Positions 1-7,882 of a DNA stretch of 64,000 bases are shown here, piece after piece (within the stretch, counting starts at the first letter, position 1; the number at the start of each line of letters is the position of its first letter). Both the position numbers and the translations under genes were made by a program. The notes beneath the pieces were generated by a model that worked only from the letters and a program-made list of their open reading frames with translations, made no database searches and had not been told where the DNA came from. The DNA comes from Jiangella aurantiaca (GTDB lineage: Bacteria > Actinomycetota > Actinomycetes > Jiangellales > Jiangellaceae), in NCBI RefSeq assembly GCF_004349105.1, contig NZ_SMLB01000006.1, positions 155,596 to 219,595 on the forward strand. The letters are read 5' to 3'.

Positions 1-1011
1 GGCACCGGCCGGTCGACGCCCGCGACGGCGGCGACGCTGGCCCGGCGCGGCGACGCGGCCGCGCAGGCGGAGTACCTGGCGCATTTCCGGGCCGACGCGA
101 TCGTGGCCGACTCCGAGCTGATCCGCCGTCAGCTGGTCGGCGACGACGGGCGCTGGCACGTGCTCGGCCAGTCCTACGGCGGGTTCTGCTCGCTGACCTA
201 CCTGTCGTTCGCACCCGAGGGTCTGGCGTCGGTGATGCTGACCGGCGGCCTCGCCCCGGTCGCCGTCGGCGCCGACGACGTCTACGCCGCCACCTATCGC
301 ACCGTCGAGCGGAAGAACGAGCGGTTCCACGCCGCGTACCCGTGGGCCCGCGCGCGGCTGGAGGAGGTGGCCGCGTTCGTCCGTGCCAACGAGGTCGTGC
401 TGCCGGACGGGTCGCGGCTCACCGTCCCGCGGCTGCAGGCGCTGGGGCACGGGCTGGGCGCGAGCTCGGCGATCCCCGGGATCGCCTACCTGCTGGAGGA
501 GGCGTTCGCCGCCGACGGCGTGCTGTCCGACACTTTCCTCGTCGGGGCATGGCAGGCGCTGTCGTTCGCGAGCCAGCCGCTGTACGCCGTCCTGCACGAG
601 GCCTGCTACGCCCATAACGCCTCGACCCAGTGGTCGGCGCAGCGGGTAGGCGCCGGGCTGCCGCAGTTCTCGCCCGACGCGGACCCGCTGCTGCTCACCG
701 GCGAGATGATCTACCCCTGGATGTTCGAGCACGACCCCGCGCTGGTCCCGCTGCGCGAGACGGCCGAGCTGCTCGCCGAGCGGTCGTGGGGTCCGCTCTA
801 CGATCTCGACCGGCTGGCCGCCAACGACGTCCCGGTCGTTGCCGCCCTCTACACCGAGGACATGTACGTCGACGCCGGCCTGTCCCGCGACACCGTGGCG
901 CGGGTCCGCGGCCTGCGCGCGTGGGAGACCAACGCCCACGAGCACGACGGCCTGCGCGAGACCGAGGACGTCGTCGACCGGCTGATCCGGATGAACCGAG
1001 GAGAGCGCTGA
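1..1011 (+). CDS. Alpha/beta hydrolase, proline iminopeptidase type (5' truncated)
   Basis: The reading frame is open from base 1, so the start lies outside the window. The visible part begins GTGRSTPAT, the oxyanion-side motif of S33 peptidases. The nucleophile elbow GQSYGG follows, with Ser as nucleophile. The C-terminal part has an acid candidate near TEDMYVD and a His in NAHEHDGLR, which complete a plausible triad. In this family the enzymes release N-terminal proline from peptides in the cytosol; substrate cannot be read from sequence. It converges on the polyprenyl synthetase gene, 111 bases away. The fold is certain; the exact peptidase assignment is likely. Confidence 0.85.
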   Translation, partial: GTGRSTPATAATLARRGDAAAQAEYLAHFRADAIVADSELIRRQLVGDDGRWHVLGQSYGGFCSLTYLSFAPEGLASVMLTGGLAPVAVGADDVYAATYRTVERKNERFHAAYPWARARLEEVAAFVRANEVVLPDGSRLTVPRLQALGHGLGASSAIPGIAYLLEEAFAADGVLSDTFLVGAWQALSFASQPLYAVLHEACYAHNASTQWSAQRVGAGLPQFSPDADPLLLTGEMIYPWMFEHDPALVPLRETAELLAERSWGPLYDLDRLAANDVPVVAALYTEDMYVDAGLSRDTVARVRGLRAWETNAHEHDGLRETEDVVDRLIRMNRGER

Positions 1012-1122
1012 CTGCGGACAGAGGCGACCGAGCCGAGCTGTGCCGGCGACAGCAGGAGGCGCTCCAGGTGGCCGAGCGCCCGCCGGCGGCGGGTGGGGTG
1101 CGGTCGTGCGGCGACCCGGCGG

Positions 1123-2223
1123 TCAGTGCGTCCGCTCCGTCGCCAGCTCGATGAGCTGCGACAGCGCCTTGCGGCCGACGTCGGTGACGTCGGCGGCGTC
1201 GAGGGTGGCGCGGGCGTCCGCGACCAGGTCGGTGACCAGCGCCTCGACCCGGGCCAGCGCGCCGGTGCCGACCAGCACGCCGCGCAGCGCCGTCACCCCG
1301 TCGAGGTCCAGCCCGGGGTCGCCGAGCAGCGACCCGACCATCGCGGCCTCCTCCACCGATGCCCGCTCCAGGGCGTACGCGATGAGCAGCGTCCGCTTGC
1401 CCTCGCGCAGGTCGTCGCCGGTGGGCTTGCCGGTCTGCGCGGGGTCGCCGAACACGCCGAGCACGTCGTCGCGGAGCTGGAACGCCTCGCCGAGGGCCGC
1501 GCCGAACCGCCGGTACGACGCCAGCACCGGATCCGGCGCCCCGGCCAGCGCACCGCCGATGACCAGCGGATGCTCGACGGAGTAGCGCGCGGACTTGTAG
1601 CGGATCACCGTCCGGGCGCGGTCAGCTTGACCCCCCGGCAGCCCGCCGCCGCTGACCTGCTCGAGCATGTCGAGGTACTGGCCGCCGCCGACCTCGGTGC
1701 GCATGCGGTCGAACACCGCCCGCGCGGCCCGCAGCCGGTCGCCGTCGACGACGGCGTGGTCGAACAGCTCGGCGCTCCATGCCAGGAGCATGTCGCCGAG
1801 CAGGATCGCCGCGGCCGTGCCGAACGCGTCCGGGTCGCCCTGCCAGCCGGAGTCGCGGTGCAGCGTTGCGAACCGGCGGTGGACGGACGGCAGCCCGCGG
1901 CGGGTGTCGGAGCCGTCGATGAGATCGTCGTGGACCAGCGCCGAGGCCTGGAACAGCTCCAGCGCCGCCCCGACGGTCACCAGCGCGTCGTCCGCCGGGT
2001 CGCCGCCGGCTGCCCGCCAGCCCCAGTAGCAGAACGTCGGGCGCAGCCGCTTGCCGCCGGACAGGAACGCCGCCGAGGCGTCGACCAGCGGCAGCGTCTG
2101 CGGGCTGGCCTCGCCCAGCAGTTGGCGCTGGGTGTCGAGGAACGCGTCGAGGGCCTCCTGGACGCGAGGCCGCAGGAGGCCGACCGGGTCGTCGGGGCCC
2201 GCGAGGGGCGCAAGGTTCACCAC
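1123..2223 (-). CDS. Polyprenyl diphosphate synthase (GGPP synthase type)
   Basis: A 366-residue trans-prenyltransferase. The first Asp-rich motif is in VHDDLIDGSDTRRG and the second in LRDDVLGVFGD, followed by the GKPTGDDLREGKRT segment typical of IdsA-like enzymes. It condenses IPP with allylic diphosphates; chain length is not determinable here. The chosen start is GTG at 2223, because a -10-like TAGCCT on the minus strand ends 7 bases before it and no Shine-Dalgarno is visible. The frame stays open further upstream without ATG or GTG. It is divergent from metF. Products could feed carotenoid, quinone or membrane lipid synthesis; a CrtI-like gene lies 1.2 kb away. Confidence 0.92.
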   Translation of the reverse strand: MVNLAPLAGPDDPVGLLRPRVQEALDAFLDTQRQLLGEASPQTLPLVDASAAFLSGGKRLRPTFCYWGWRAAGGDPADDALVTVGAALELFQASALVHDDLIDGSDTRRGLPSVHRRFATLHRDSGWQGDPDAFGTAAAILLGDMLLAWSAELFDHAVVDGDRLRAARAVFDRMRTEVGGGQYLDMLEQVSGGGLPGGQADRARTVIRYKSARYSVEHPLVIGGALAGAPDPVLASYRRFGAALGEAFQLRDDVLGVFGDPAQTGKPTGDDLREGKRTLLIAYALERASVEEAAMVGSLLGDPGLDLDGVTALRGVLVGTGALARVEALVTDLVADARATLDAADVTDVGRKALSQLIELATERTH

Positions 2224-2230
2224 GCCTGCA

Positions 2231-2236
2231 AGGCTA
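2231..2236 (-). promoter_or_regulatory. -10-like hexamer, leaderless start of polyprenyl synthase
   Basis: TAGCCT on the minus strand, 7 bases before the GTG at 2223. Transcription would begin at or next to the start codon. No clear -35 element. Confidence 0.4.
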
Positions 2237-2441
2237 GGGGTGCCGGTCGCGTCCGGCCCGGCCAGGGCGGCCTCCAGGTCGTCGACGATCGCGTGCGCCG
2301 ACGACGTGATCGTCTCGCGGGCGCCGGTGTTCTGCCCGTTGGCCAGGACGAAGATTCGCGCGCGCGCAGGTCGTCCTAACGCCGAAGATCGCCAGCTGCC
2401 CGACCGCTGAGACGATCTGTCCGAAACCCGGACGTGGTCGG

Positions 2442-2447
2442 TACGCT
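2442..2447 (+). promoter_or_regulatory. -10-like hexamer, leaderless start of metF
   Basis: TACGCT ends 6 bases before the metF ATG at 2454 and there is no purine-rich ribosome site between them, so a leaderless mRNA is likely. Confidence 0.45.
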
Positions 2448-2453
2448 GAGCGA

Positions 2454-3371
2454 ATGGCTCTGGGACTTCCGTCGACGATGCCCGGCGGTGCGCGCACCAT
2501 CCGGGAGCTGTTGGCCGCCGGCGGGAGATCGTTCTCGTTCGAGTTCTTCCCCCCGAAGAGCGAGCAGGGCGAGATCACGTTCTGGCAGACCATGCGCGAG
2601 CTCGAGCGGCTGCAACCGACGTTCGTCTCGGTCACGTACGGCGCCGGCGGCACCACGCGCGACAAGACGGTGCGCATCACCGAGGGCGTCGCCCGCGACA
2701 CCACGCTCACCGTCGTCGGCCACCTCGCCGCGGTCAGCCACTCGGTCGCCGAGCTGCGCAACGTCATCGGCCAGTACGCGGACGCCGGGGTGCGCAACTT
2801 TCTCGCGTTGCGCGGCGACCCGCCGGGCAATCCGCGGGGCGAGTGGGTCAAGCATCCGGAGGGCTTCGAGTTCGCCGAGGACCTGGTCCGGCTGATCCGC
2901 GCCCACGGCGACTTCTGCGTCGGCGTGGCCGCGTTCCCGGACAAGCACCCGCGCTCGCCCGACCTCGAGACCGACGCCCGGTTCCTGGCCCGCAAGTTCC
3001 AGGCCGGCGCCGACTACGCCATCACCCAGATGTTCTTCCACGCCGACGACTACCTGCGGCTGCGCGACCGCGTCGCGGCGGCCGGCGGAGAGGCGCCGAT
3101 CATCCCGGGCATCATGCCGGTGACGAACCTGCGGCAGATCCAGCGCTTCGCCGAGCTCACGGCCGCCGACTTCCCGGCTCCACTGGCGCAGCGGCTGCTC
3201 GCCGTCGAGGACGACCCCGAGGCCGTGCGCGCGATCGGCGTCGAGGTGGCGACCGAGTTGTGCGAGCGGCTGCTCGCCGAGGGCGTCCCCGGGTTGCACT
3301 TCATCACGCTGAACAAGTCGACGGCGACGCGCGAGATCTACCAGAACCTCGGGGTCGGCGCCCTGTCCTGA
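2454..3371 (+). CDS. metF: Methylenetetrahydrofolate reductase
   Basis: A 305-residue protein of the usual MetF length. It carries [14 protein letters not shown] near residue 27, the [12 protein letters not shown] substrate and flavin region, and LALRGDPPG. The enzyme reduces 5,10-methylene-THF to 5-methyl-THF with FAD and NAD(P)H, supplying methyl groups for methionine synthesis. It starts at ATG 2454 right after a -10-like TACGCT, with no ribosome site. It is convergent with the CrtI-like gene, 13 bases apart. No riboswitch is visible upstream. Confidence 0.96.
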   Translation: MALGLPSTMPGGARTIRELLAAGGRSFSFEFFPPKSEQGEITFWQTMRELERLQPTFVSVTYGAGGTTRDKTVRITEGVARDTTLTVVGHLAAVSHSVAELRNVIGQYADAGVRNFLALRGDPPGNPRGEWVKHPEGFEFAEDLVRLIRAHGDFCVGVAAFPDKHPRSPDLETDARFLARKFQAGADYAITQMFFHADDYLRLRDRVAAAGGEAPIIPGIMPVTNLRQIQRFAELTAADFPAPLAQRLLAVEDDPEAVRAIGVEVATELCERLLAEGVPGLHFITLNKSTATREIYQNLGVGALS

Positions 3372-3384
3372 GAGTCGTCAGGCG

Positions 3385-4542
3385 TCAGGCCCGGCCGATC
3401 CGGTCGGTGACGATCGCGGCCGACAGCGCGACCAGTGGGATGCCCGGGCCGGGGTGCGCGCCCGCGCCGGCCAGGTAGAGGCCGCGGACCCGGGTGACGT
3501 TGGCCGGGCGGCGGAAGATCGCGGTGACGCGGCCGGCGGCGGCGCCGTGGACGGCGCTCGGGGCGACGTGCTCCACGCGGCCGTCGGGCGTGTCGTAGGT
3601 GATCGTGGCCGGGCCGCCATCAGCCGGGAAGCGGACAGACGGGGTGGAGCCAGGTTCCGCGTCTGCCGGGAGCGGCGTGACGACGGTGCGGACGGCGCCG
3701 GGCGCGGGCTCGCGGTGGTCCCGTCGGCGCCGGAAGAGGCCGCGGCGGTCGTCGGCGATCCCGCCGGGCAGCAGCCGCGGTGATGCCGTCCACACGACGG
3801 CGTCGGCGTGCACCGTCTCGCCGCCGGCCAGCACCACGCCAGTGACCCGTTTGCCGTCCAGCGCCGGGCCGGCCGCCGGCGCGTCGTAGCGGAACGTCGC
3901 GCCGCGCTCCGTCGCCCGCGCCGCCAGCACGCCGACCAGCCGCGTCAGCCCGTCGGGCACCGTCCACACCCCGAACGTCTGCTCCAGGTACGGCAGCACG
4001 GTGAGCGCGGCGGGCGCCGTCGCCGGGTCCGCGCCGTGGCGGGTCGCGTACGACCCCAGCACCGCCCGCAGCCGCGGCTCCCGCAGTGACGCGGCGACGT
4101 CGCGCAGCGTCTCGCCGGACGGAGCGGGCTTGGCGCCGGCGTGCCCGAGCACGAGCGGCCGCAGCTCCCGCCAGGACCGGTCGCCGTGCGCGACGACGGC
4201 GTCCCACTGCGCGCCCGTGCCGGCGCCGAACGCCTGGTCGAGGGCACGCCGGGTGCCGGACGGGCTGGCGTTCGGGACGCTGACCCCAGTGCCGTCGGCG
4301 AACACCCAGCGGGCCGCGGGGTCGACCGGGACGACGTCGAGCTCGCGCTCCAGCGGCCGGCCGGTCTTGCGGAACAGGTCGCGCAGGACCGCCGGCAGTG
4401 TGAACGGCTGCGGAGGGAAGACCAGCTGGCCGCCCGGCGCCGGACCGGACTCTAGCACCGTCACGTCGTGGCCGAAGTCGGCGAGGGCGAGGGCGGAACA
4501 GAGCCCGGCCAGGCCGGCGCCCACGACGACGACGCGCGCCAT
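3385..4542 (-). CDS. CrtI-like FAD-dependent amine oxidase/phytoene desaturase-family protein
   Basis: A 385-residue protein beginning with the dinucleotide motif VVVGAGLAGLCSA and a basic/acidic VLESG end. It finishes with LYLAGAGAHPGPGIPLV, the FAD-binding signature of CrtI-like desaturases. Classical phytoene desaturases are about 490-510 residues, so the middle (substrate) domain is shortened. A true carotenoid step is unproven; several actinobacterial CrtI-like proteins have unknown substrates. It sits 6 bases downstream of the YbaK-like gene and is probably cotranscribed with it. FAD binding is secure; the reaction is unknown. Confidence 0.8.
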   Translation of the reverse strand: MARVVVVGAGLAGLCSALALADFGHDVTVLESGPAPGGQLVFPPQPFTLPAVLRDLFRKTGRPLERELDVVPVDPAARWVFADGTGVSVPNASPSGTRRALDQAFGAGTGAQWDAVVAHGDRSWRELRPLVLGHAGAKPAPSGETLRDVAASLREPRLRAVLGSYATRHGADPATAPAALTVLPYLEQTFGVWTVPDGLTRLVGVLAARATERGATFRYDAPAAGPALDGKRVTGVVLAGGETVHADAVVWTASPRLLPGGIADDRRGLFRRRRDHREPAPGAVRTVVTPLPADAEPGSTPSVRFPADGGPATITYDTPDGRVEHVAPSAVHGAAAGRVTAIFRRPANVTRVRGLYLAGAGAHPGPGIPLVALSAAIVTDRIGRA

Positions 4543-4548
4543 GTGCCG

Positions 4549-5049
4549 TCAGGCGGTGACGTCGACGGGGGTGCCGCCGGTGACCCGGACCAGCTCGTCG
4601 AACGTCGTCGGGAAGACGGTGTGCGGGTGGCCGGCGGCGGCCCAGACCCGGTCGTACTTGGCCAGCCAGACATCGACCAGCGTGCGCACCGGCGCCGGGT
4701 GGCCGACCGGCGCGACGCCGCCGATGGGCTGGCCGGTGTGCGTGCGGACGAACGCGGGGTCGGCCCGCCCGACGGTGGCGGCCCCGGCCGCGCGGGCCAG
4801 CGCCGCGACGTCTGCCCGGTGGGCGCCGCTGGTGAGAACGAGCAGGGGAGCGCCGTCGCAGTCGAAGATCAGCGAGTTGGCGATCGCGCCGACCTCGCAG
4901 CCGAGCTGTTCGGCCGCAGCTGCGGCGGTCGGCGCGGAGTCGGTGAGGGCGACGACCTCGGGGCTTGCGCCCGCCGCCGCGAGCGCCGCCCGGACACGCT
5001 GGACGTTCGGGTGGGCGAGGACCTTGTCGGCACTGTCAGAGCTGGTCAC
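4549..5049 (-). CDS. YbaK/EbsC-family (aminoacyl-tRNA deacylase-like) protein
   Basis: A 166-residue protein from GTG 5049, chosen because upstream codons lack family similarity and a -10-like TAGGGT lies 8 bases before it. The fold is recognised from the central block with LIFDCDGAPLLVLTSGAHRAD and the C-terminal GGVAPVGH segment. Family members hydrolyse mischarged tRNAs in trans. The family's catalytic Lys, normally just before SL(V/I)F, is Asn here (IANSLIF), as in a common actinobacterial subgroup by memory, so activity is uncertain. First gene of a two-gene minus-strand unit with the CrtI-like gene. Confidence 0.82.
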   Translation of the reverse strand: MTSSDSADKVLAHPNVQRVRAALAAAGASPEVVALTDSAPTAAAAAEQLGCEVGAIANSLIFDCDGAPLLVLTSGAHRADVAALARAAGAATVGRADPAFVRTHTGQPIGGVAPVGHPAPVRTLVDVWLAKYDRVWAAAGHPHTVFPTTFDELVRVTGGTPVDVTA

Positions 5050-5057
5050 AGGGGTCG

Positions 5058-5063
5058 ACCCTA
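5058..5063 (-). promoter_or_regulatory. -10-like hexamer, YbaK-like gene
   Basis: TAGGGT on the minus strand, 8 bases before GTG 5049, with no ribosome site between. Candidate near-leaderless promoter. Confidence 0.35.
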
Positions 5064-5123
5064 CCGCCTTCGCCGTCGTCCTCGAGACGTTGTCGGTGCC
5101 GGGGTGTACATTGCTCAGTGAGG

Positions 5124-5139
5124 TCGAACAGTCGTTCGA
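5124..5139 (+). promoter_or_regulatory. LexA-type SOS box
   Basis: TCGAACAGTCGTTCGA is a perfect 6-4-6 palindrome matching the actinobacterial/Bacillus LexA operator pattern TCGAAC-N4-GTTCGA. It ends 19 bases before the ATG of the HEPN-like gene at 5159. The YbaK-like start at 5049 is 74 bases away on the other side. Repression of the HEPN-like gene by LexA is inferred, not shown. Confidence 0.65.
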
Positions 5140-5158
5140 ACATGATGCGGAGGCGGCC

Positions 5159-5674
5159 ATGACTGTCGAGGTTCAGGAGTTCAGCAGGGTTGCGGGCGGC
5201 CACGGTCTGCCGGCCCGGCGGACGCGGCCGCCCCTGGGTCACGCCACCCTCGATCTCATCGAGCACGCGCGCCTGTGCCTCGCCGAGGCGGCGTCGGCCG
5301 GCCACGCGGGCGACCGGTTCGCCGCGGCGCACCTGGCGGCGCTGCGGGCCGCGGCCGCTGTGCTGGCGGCGAAGGCCCGGCCGGCCCAGACCGGAAAGGG
5401 CCGCGGCCGGCGCGGGCACGGGCCGCGCAACGTGTGGGAGCTGCTGCCCGGGGTCGCGCCCGAGCTGGCCGAGTGGGCCGCGTTCTTCGGCGCCAATGCC
5501 GGCAAGCGGGCCGCCGCGCAGGCCGGGCTGCCCGGCGCGGTCACCCCGCGCGAGGCCGACGACCTGCTCCGCGAGGCCGACACTTTCCTCGGGCTGGTCT
5601 GCGTCCTGCTCGGGCTGCCGTACCAGGAGCCGCTCGACGGCCCGGTCGTGGCGCTGGTCCCCGGCGCGGCCTGA
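5159..5674 (+). CDS. SAV_6107-like HEPN-domain protein
   Basis: A 171-residue, Ala-rich helical protein. ATG 5159 follows GCGGAGGCGGCC, an acceptable ribosome site. The sequence LIEHARLCLAEAASAGHAGDRF, then GPRNVWELLP and WAAFFGANAGKRAAA, matches what I know as the SAV_6107 family, a HEPN-like helical bundle of unknown function in actinobacteria. The classical R-x4-6-H RNase motif is not obvious. The Streptomyces relative also lies near metF by memory. A LexA-type box just upstream suggests DNA-damage control. Function unknown. Confidence 0.75.
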   Translation: MTVEVQEFSRVAGGHGLPARRTRPPLGHATLDLIEHARLCLAEAASAGHAGDRFAAAHLAALRAAAAVLAAKARPAQTGKGRGRRGHGPRNVWELLPGVAPELAEWAAFFGANAGKRAAAQAGLPGAVTPREADDLLREADTFLGLVCVLLGLPYQEPLDGPVVALVPGAA

Positions 5675-5793
5675 CAGCCGACGCGGCGTGGGCCGCCGGC
5701 GCCGGTCGGCATCGCCGGTCCGGGAAGCCCTGGGGCGGCCGCTGCGTTACAGAGGTTGTTTGGTCTTGTCTGTCCGATGTCGGGAGTGCCGCC

Positions 5794-6726
5794 ATGCCGA
5801 GCCGCAGTGAGCTGTACGAGCTCGTCGAGGAGCCGTCCGGGCTGGAATCGCCCGTTCTGGTCTACTGGTTCGACGGTTTCGTGGACGCGGGCCGGGCCGG
5901 CGGCGGTCTCGTCGACCACCTGCTCGCGACCCTCGACACCGAGGTGGTGGCCCGCTTCGACGTCGACTCGCTGATCGACTACCGCTCCCGCCGCCCCGAG
6001 ATGCGATTCGCGGACGGCGCGTTCCAGGACTACGACGCGCCGGAGCTGACGCTGCGGCTGGTCCGCGACGACGTCGGCTCGCCGTTCCTGCTGCTGTCCG
6101 GCCCCGAGCCCGACATGCGGTGGGAGGCGTTCGTCTCCGCGGTCACCGACCTCATCGAGCGGCTCGGCGTACGGCTGTCCATCGGGGTGCACGGCATCCC
6201 GAACCCGGTGCCGCACACCCGACCGCTGAGCGTGCTCACCCACGCCAACCGGCCCGGCCTCCTCGACGACGCAGCGCTGGTCGATGTCGAGCTGCGCGTG
6301 CCCGGCAACGTCGCATCGCTATTGGAGTACCGCCTGGGCCAGACCGGCCACGACGCCATCGGCCTGGTCGCCCGCGTCCCGCACTACCTCGCCGAGTCCG
6401 AGTACCCGCAGTCGTCGCTGACGCTGCTGCGCGCGCTGAGCGCCACCACGGGTCTGCTGCTGCCGTCCGGCGAGCTGGCCGAGGCCGCCCGCCGCACCGA
6501 CGAGCTGGTCCGCGAGCAGGTCGAGGGCAACGACCAGGTCGCCAAGGTCGTCCACGCGCTGGAGAACCAGTACGACGCCTTCGCCGGCGGCGACACCCGC
6601 GGCAGCCTCATCGCCGAGCAGCGGGCCGTGCCCAGCGCCGACGAGATCGGCGCCGAACTCGAGCAGTTCCTCGCCGACCTCGACGACCGCGCCGACTCCG
6701 AAGACGAGGACCCCGGCGACCGCTAG
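5794..6726 (+). CDS. PAC2-family protein
   Basis: A 310-residue protein from ATG 5794. It matches the PAC2 (proteasome assembly chaperone 2-like) family: an N-terminal alpha/beta domain with LVYWFDGFVDAGRAGG, the SIGVHGIPNPVPHTRP segment, and LARVPHYLAESEYPQSS-type residues near 190-205. The acidic C-terminal tail (DDRADSEDEDPGDR) is typical. The biochemical role in bacteria is unknown; actinobacteria with proteasomes usually carry it. It converges on the M48 peptidase gene with 35 bases between. Confidence 0.85.
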   Translation: MPSRSELYELVEEPSGLESPVLVYWFDGFVDAGRAGGGLVDHLLATLDTEVVARFDVDSLIDYRSRRPEMRFADGAFQDYDAPELTLRLVRDDVGSPFLLLSGPEPDMRWEAFVSAVTDLIERLGVRLSIGVHGIPNPVPHTRPLSVLTHANRPGLLDDAALVDVELRVPGNVASLLEYRLGQTGHDAIGLVARVPHYLAESEYPQSSLTLLRALSATTGLLLPSGELAEAARRTDELVREQVEGNDQVAKVVHALENQYDAFAGGDTRGSLIAEQRAVPSADEIGAELEQFLADLDDRADSEDEDPGDR

Positions 6727-6761
6727 CCGCAGTCGCGCTTGGGCGGGCGGTTCGCCGGCCG

Positions 6762-7790
6762 CTACTCCGAGTCGGACGGGCGGCGCATGCGGTTGGTGAT
6801 GTTGTCGAACAGCTTGCCGCCCGCGTCGCCGACGCCGCTCAGGATGTCGCGCAGGGTGCTGATCAGCGGGTCGGAGGTCCGGTTCCACGACTCCTGGTAG
6901 GACTTCGCGGCGTTGCGGACCTCCTGGTTGATGGAGGCGTCGTGGTCGTCGGAGCGGCGCGGGTAGTCGCCGGCGAGGATGCGGCTGTACTCGCCGGACG
7001 CCGCCCACCGGTCCAGCTCGGCCAGCCGGACCACGGCCTGCGGGTGGGTGCGGCCCATGAGGCTCATCAGCTTGATCAGGCCGTCGCGGGCGTCCTCGCC
7101 GGCGTCGTACTCGCGGGCCTGCTGCAGGAACGCGTCGATGTCCATCTCGGCGAGACGGGAGCCTCCGGCCATCTTCATCAACGAGCGCTTCGCGGCCTCG
7201 GGATCCTGCGACGACAGCAGTCCGGCGCGGTCGGCGGACAGCTCGGACTTGCGCTGCCACTCCTCGAGTGCGAACACGATGGCGCGCAGCCCGACGTAGC
7301 CGAGCGGGATCCACGCGACCCGCAGCGCGAGCCGGGTCAGCATGAGCAGCAGCGTGCGGTAGACGGCGTGCCCGGACAGGATGTGCCCGACCTCGTGGCC
7401 GATGGCGACCCGCCGCTCCTCGGCGTCGAGCAGGTCGAACAGCCCGGTGGTGAGGACGATGAACGGCCGGTCGGTGCCGATGGCCATGGCCCGCGGCTGC
7501 GGGTCCTGGACGATGTAGAGCTCGGGCCGCTCGACGTCGAGGATGTGGGCGGCGTCGACGACGTCCTGGTAGACGTCGCGGAACTGGGTCTCGCCGACCC
7601 GGACCGCGCTGGACAGGAAGTGCAGCCGCAGGCTCCGCTCGTTGAACAGGCCGGACATCTTCCGTAGCAGGGTGTCGAACCCGCGCAGCGACCGCATGGC
7701 GACCAGCGCGCCGCGGTCGGCCGGGTGCTCGTACGCGCGCGAACTGAGGTCGGGGAAGCGGACTCGGCTGCGGTCGGGCTCAGTCGTCAT
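6762..7790 (-). CDS. M48-family metallopeptidase (HtpX-like)
   Basis: A 342-residue protein from ATG 7790. The zinc motif is in AIGHEVGHILSGH and the third ligand Glu is likely in SELSADRAGLL. A hydrophobic stretch (LLLMLTRLALRVAWIPLGYVG) follows the active site, so it is probably membrane associated. Family members degrade misfolded membrane proteins or process lipoproteins. A -10-like TACGAT sits 6 bases before the ATG. It is divergent from the ABC adaptor gene; a longer GTG start at 7826 is possible but would run into the intergenic promoter region. Confidence 0.87.
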   Translation of the reverse strand: MTTEPDRSRVRFPDLSSRAYEHPADRGALVAMRSLRGFDTLLRKMSGLFNERSLRLHFLSSAVRVGETQFRDVYQDVVDAAHILDVERPELYIVQDPQPRAMAIGTDRPFIVLTTGLFDLLDAEERRVAIGHEVGHILSGHAVYRTLLLMLTRLALRVAWIPLGYVGLRAIVFALEEWQRKSELSADRAGLLSSQDPEAAKRSLMKMAGGSRLAEMDIDAFLQQAREYDAGEDARDGLIKLMSLMGRTHPQAVVRLAELDRWAASGEYSRILAGDYPRRSDDHDASINQEVRNAAKSYQESWNRTSDPLISTLRDILSGVGDAGGKLFDNITNRMRRPSDSE

Positions 7791-7796
7791 ACAGCC

Positions 7797-7802
7797 ATCG
7801 TA
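7797..7802 (-). promoter_or_regulatory. -10-like hexamer, leaderless start of M48 peptidase
   Basis: TACGAT on the minus strand, 6 bases before ATG 7790. No ribosome site between. Confidence 0.4.
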
Positions 7803-7812
7803 GACTGCCCTA

Positions 7813-7840
7813 TTGACAATGCACATACTCGGTATACAAG
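7813..7840 (+). promoter_or_regulatory. Candidate promoter of the ABC adaptor operon
   Basis: A consensus -35 TTGACA (7813-7818) is followed after 16 bases by TACAAG (7835-7840). The overlapping TATACA is only 14 bases away. This is an AT-richer patch in the divergent intergenic region before the GTG at 7883. Confidence 0.4.
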
Positions 7841-7882
7841 CTGTGCTCCCACAGAGTCCGGAGCCCGAGAGGGAGCACGTAC

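Noticed and set aside
1123..2379. Long plus-strand open frames opposite the polyprenyl synthase
   Set aside because: Shadow frames of high-GC coding sequence; Arg/Ala-rich, no family similarity, no ribosome site.
2224..2460. In-frame minus-strand extension of the polyprenyl synthase (reads [19 protein letters not shown])
   Set aside because: The frame is open and looks protein-like, but it contains no ATG or GTG, and a -10-like hexamer 7 bases before GTG 2223 favours the shorter form.
7813..7840. GTATAC-centred palindrome as a repressor site between M48 and the ABC adaptor genes
   Set aside because: Only six bases are palindromic; it is better explained as part of the promoter.
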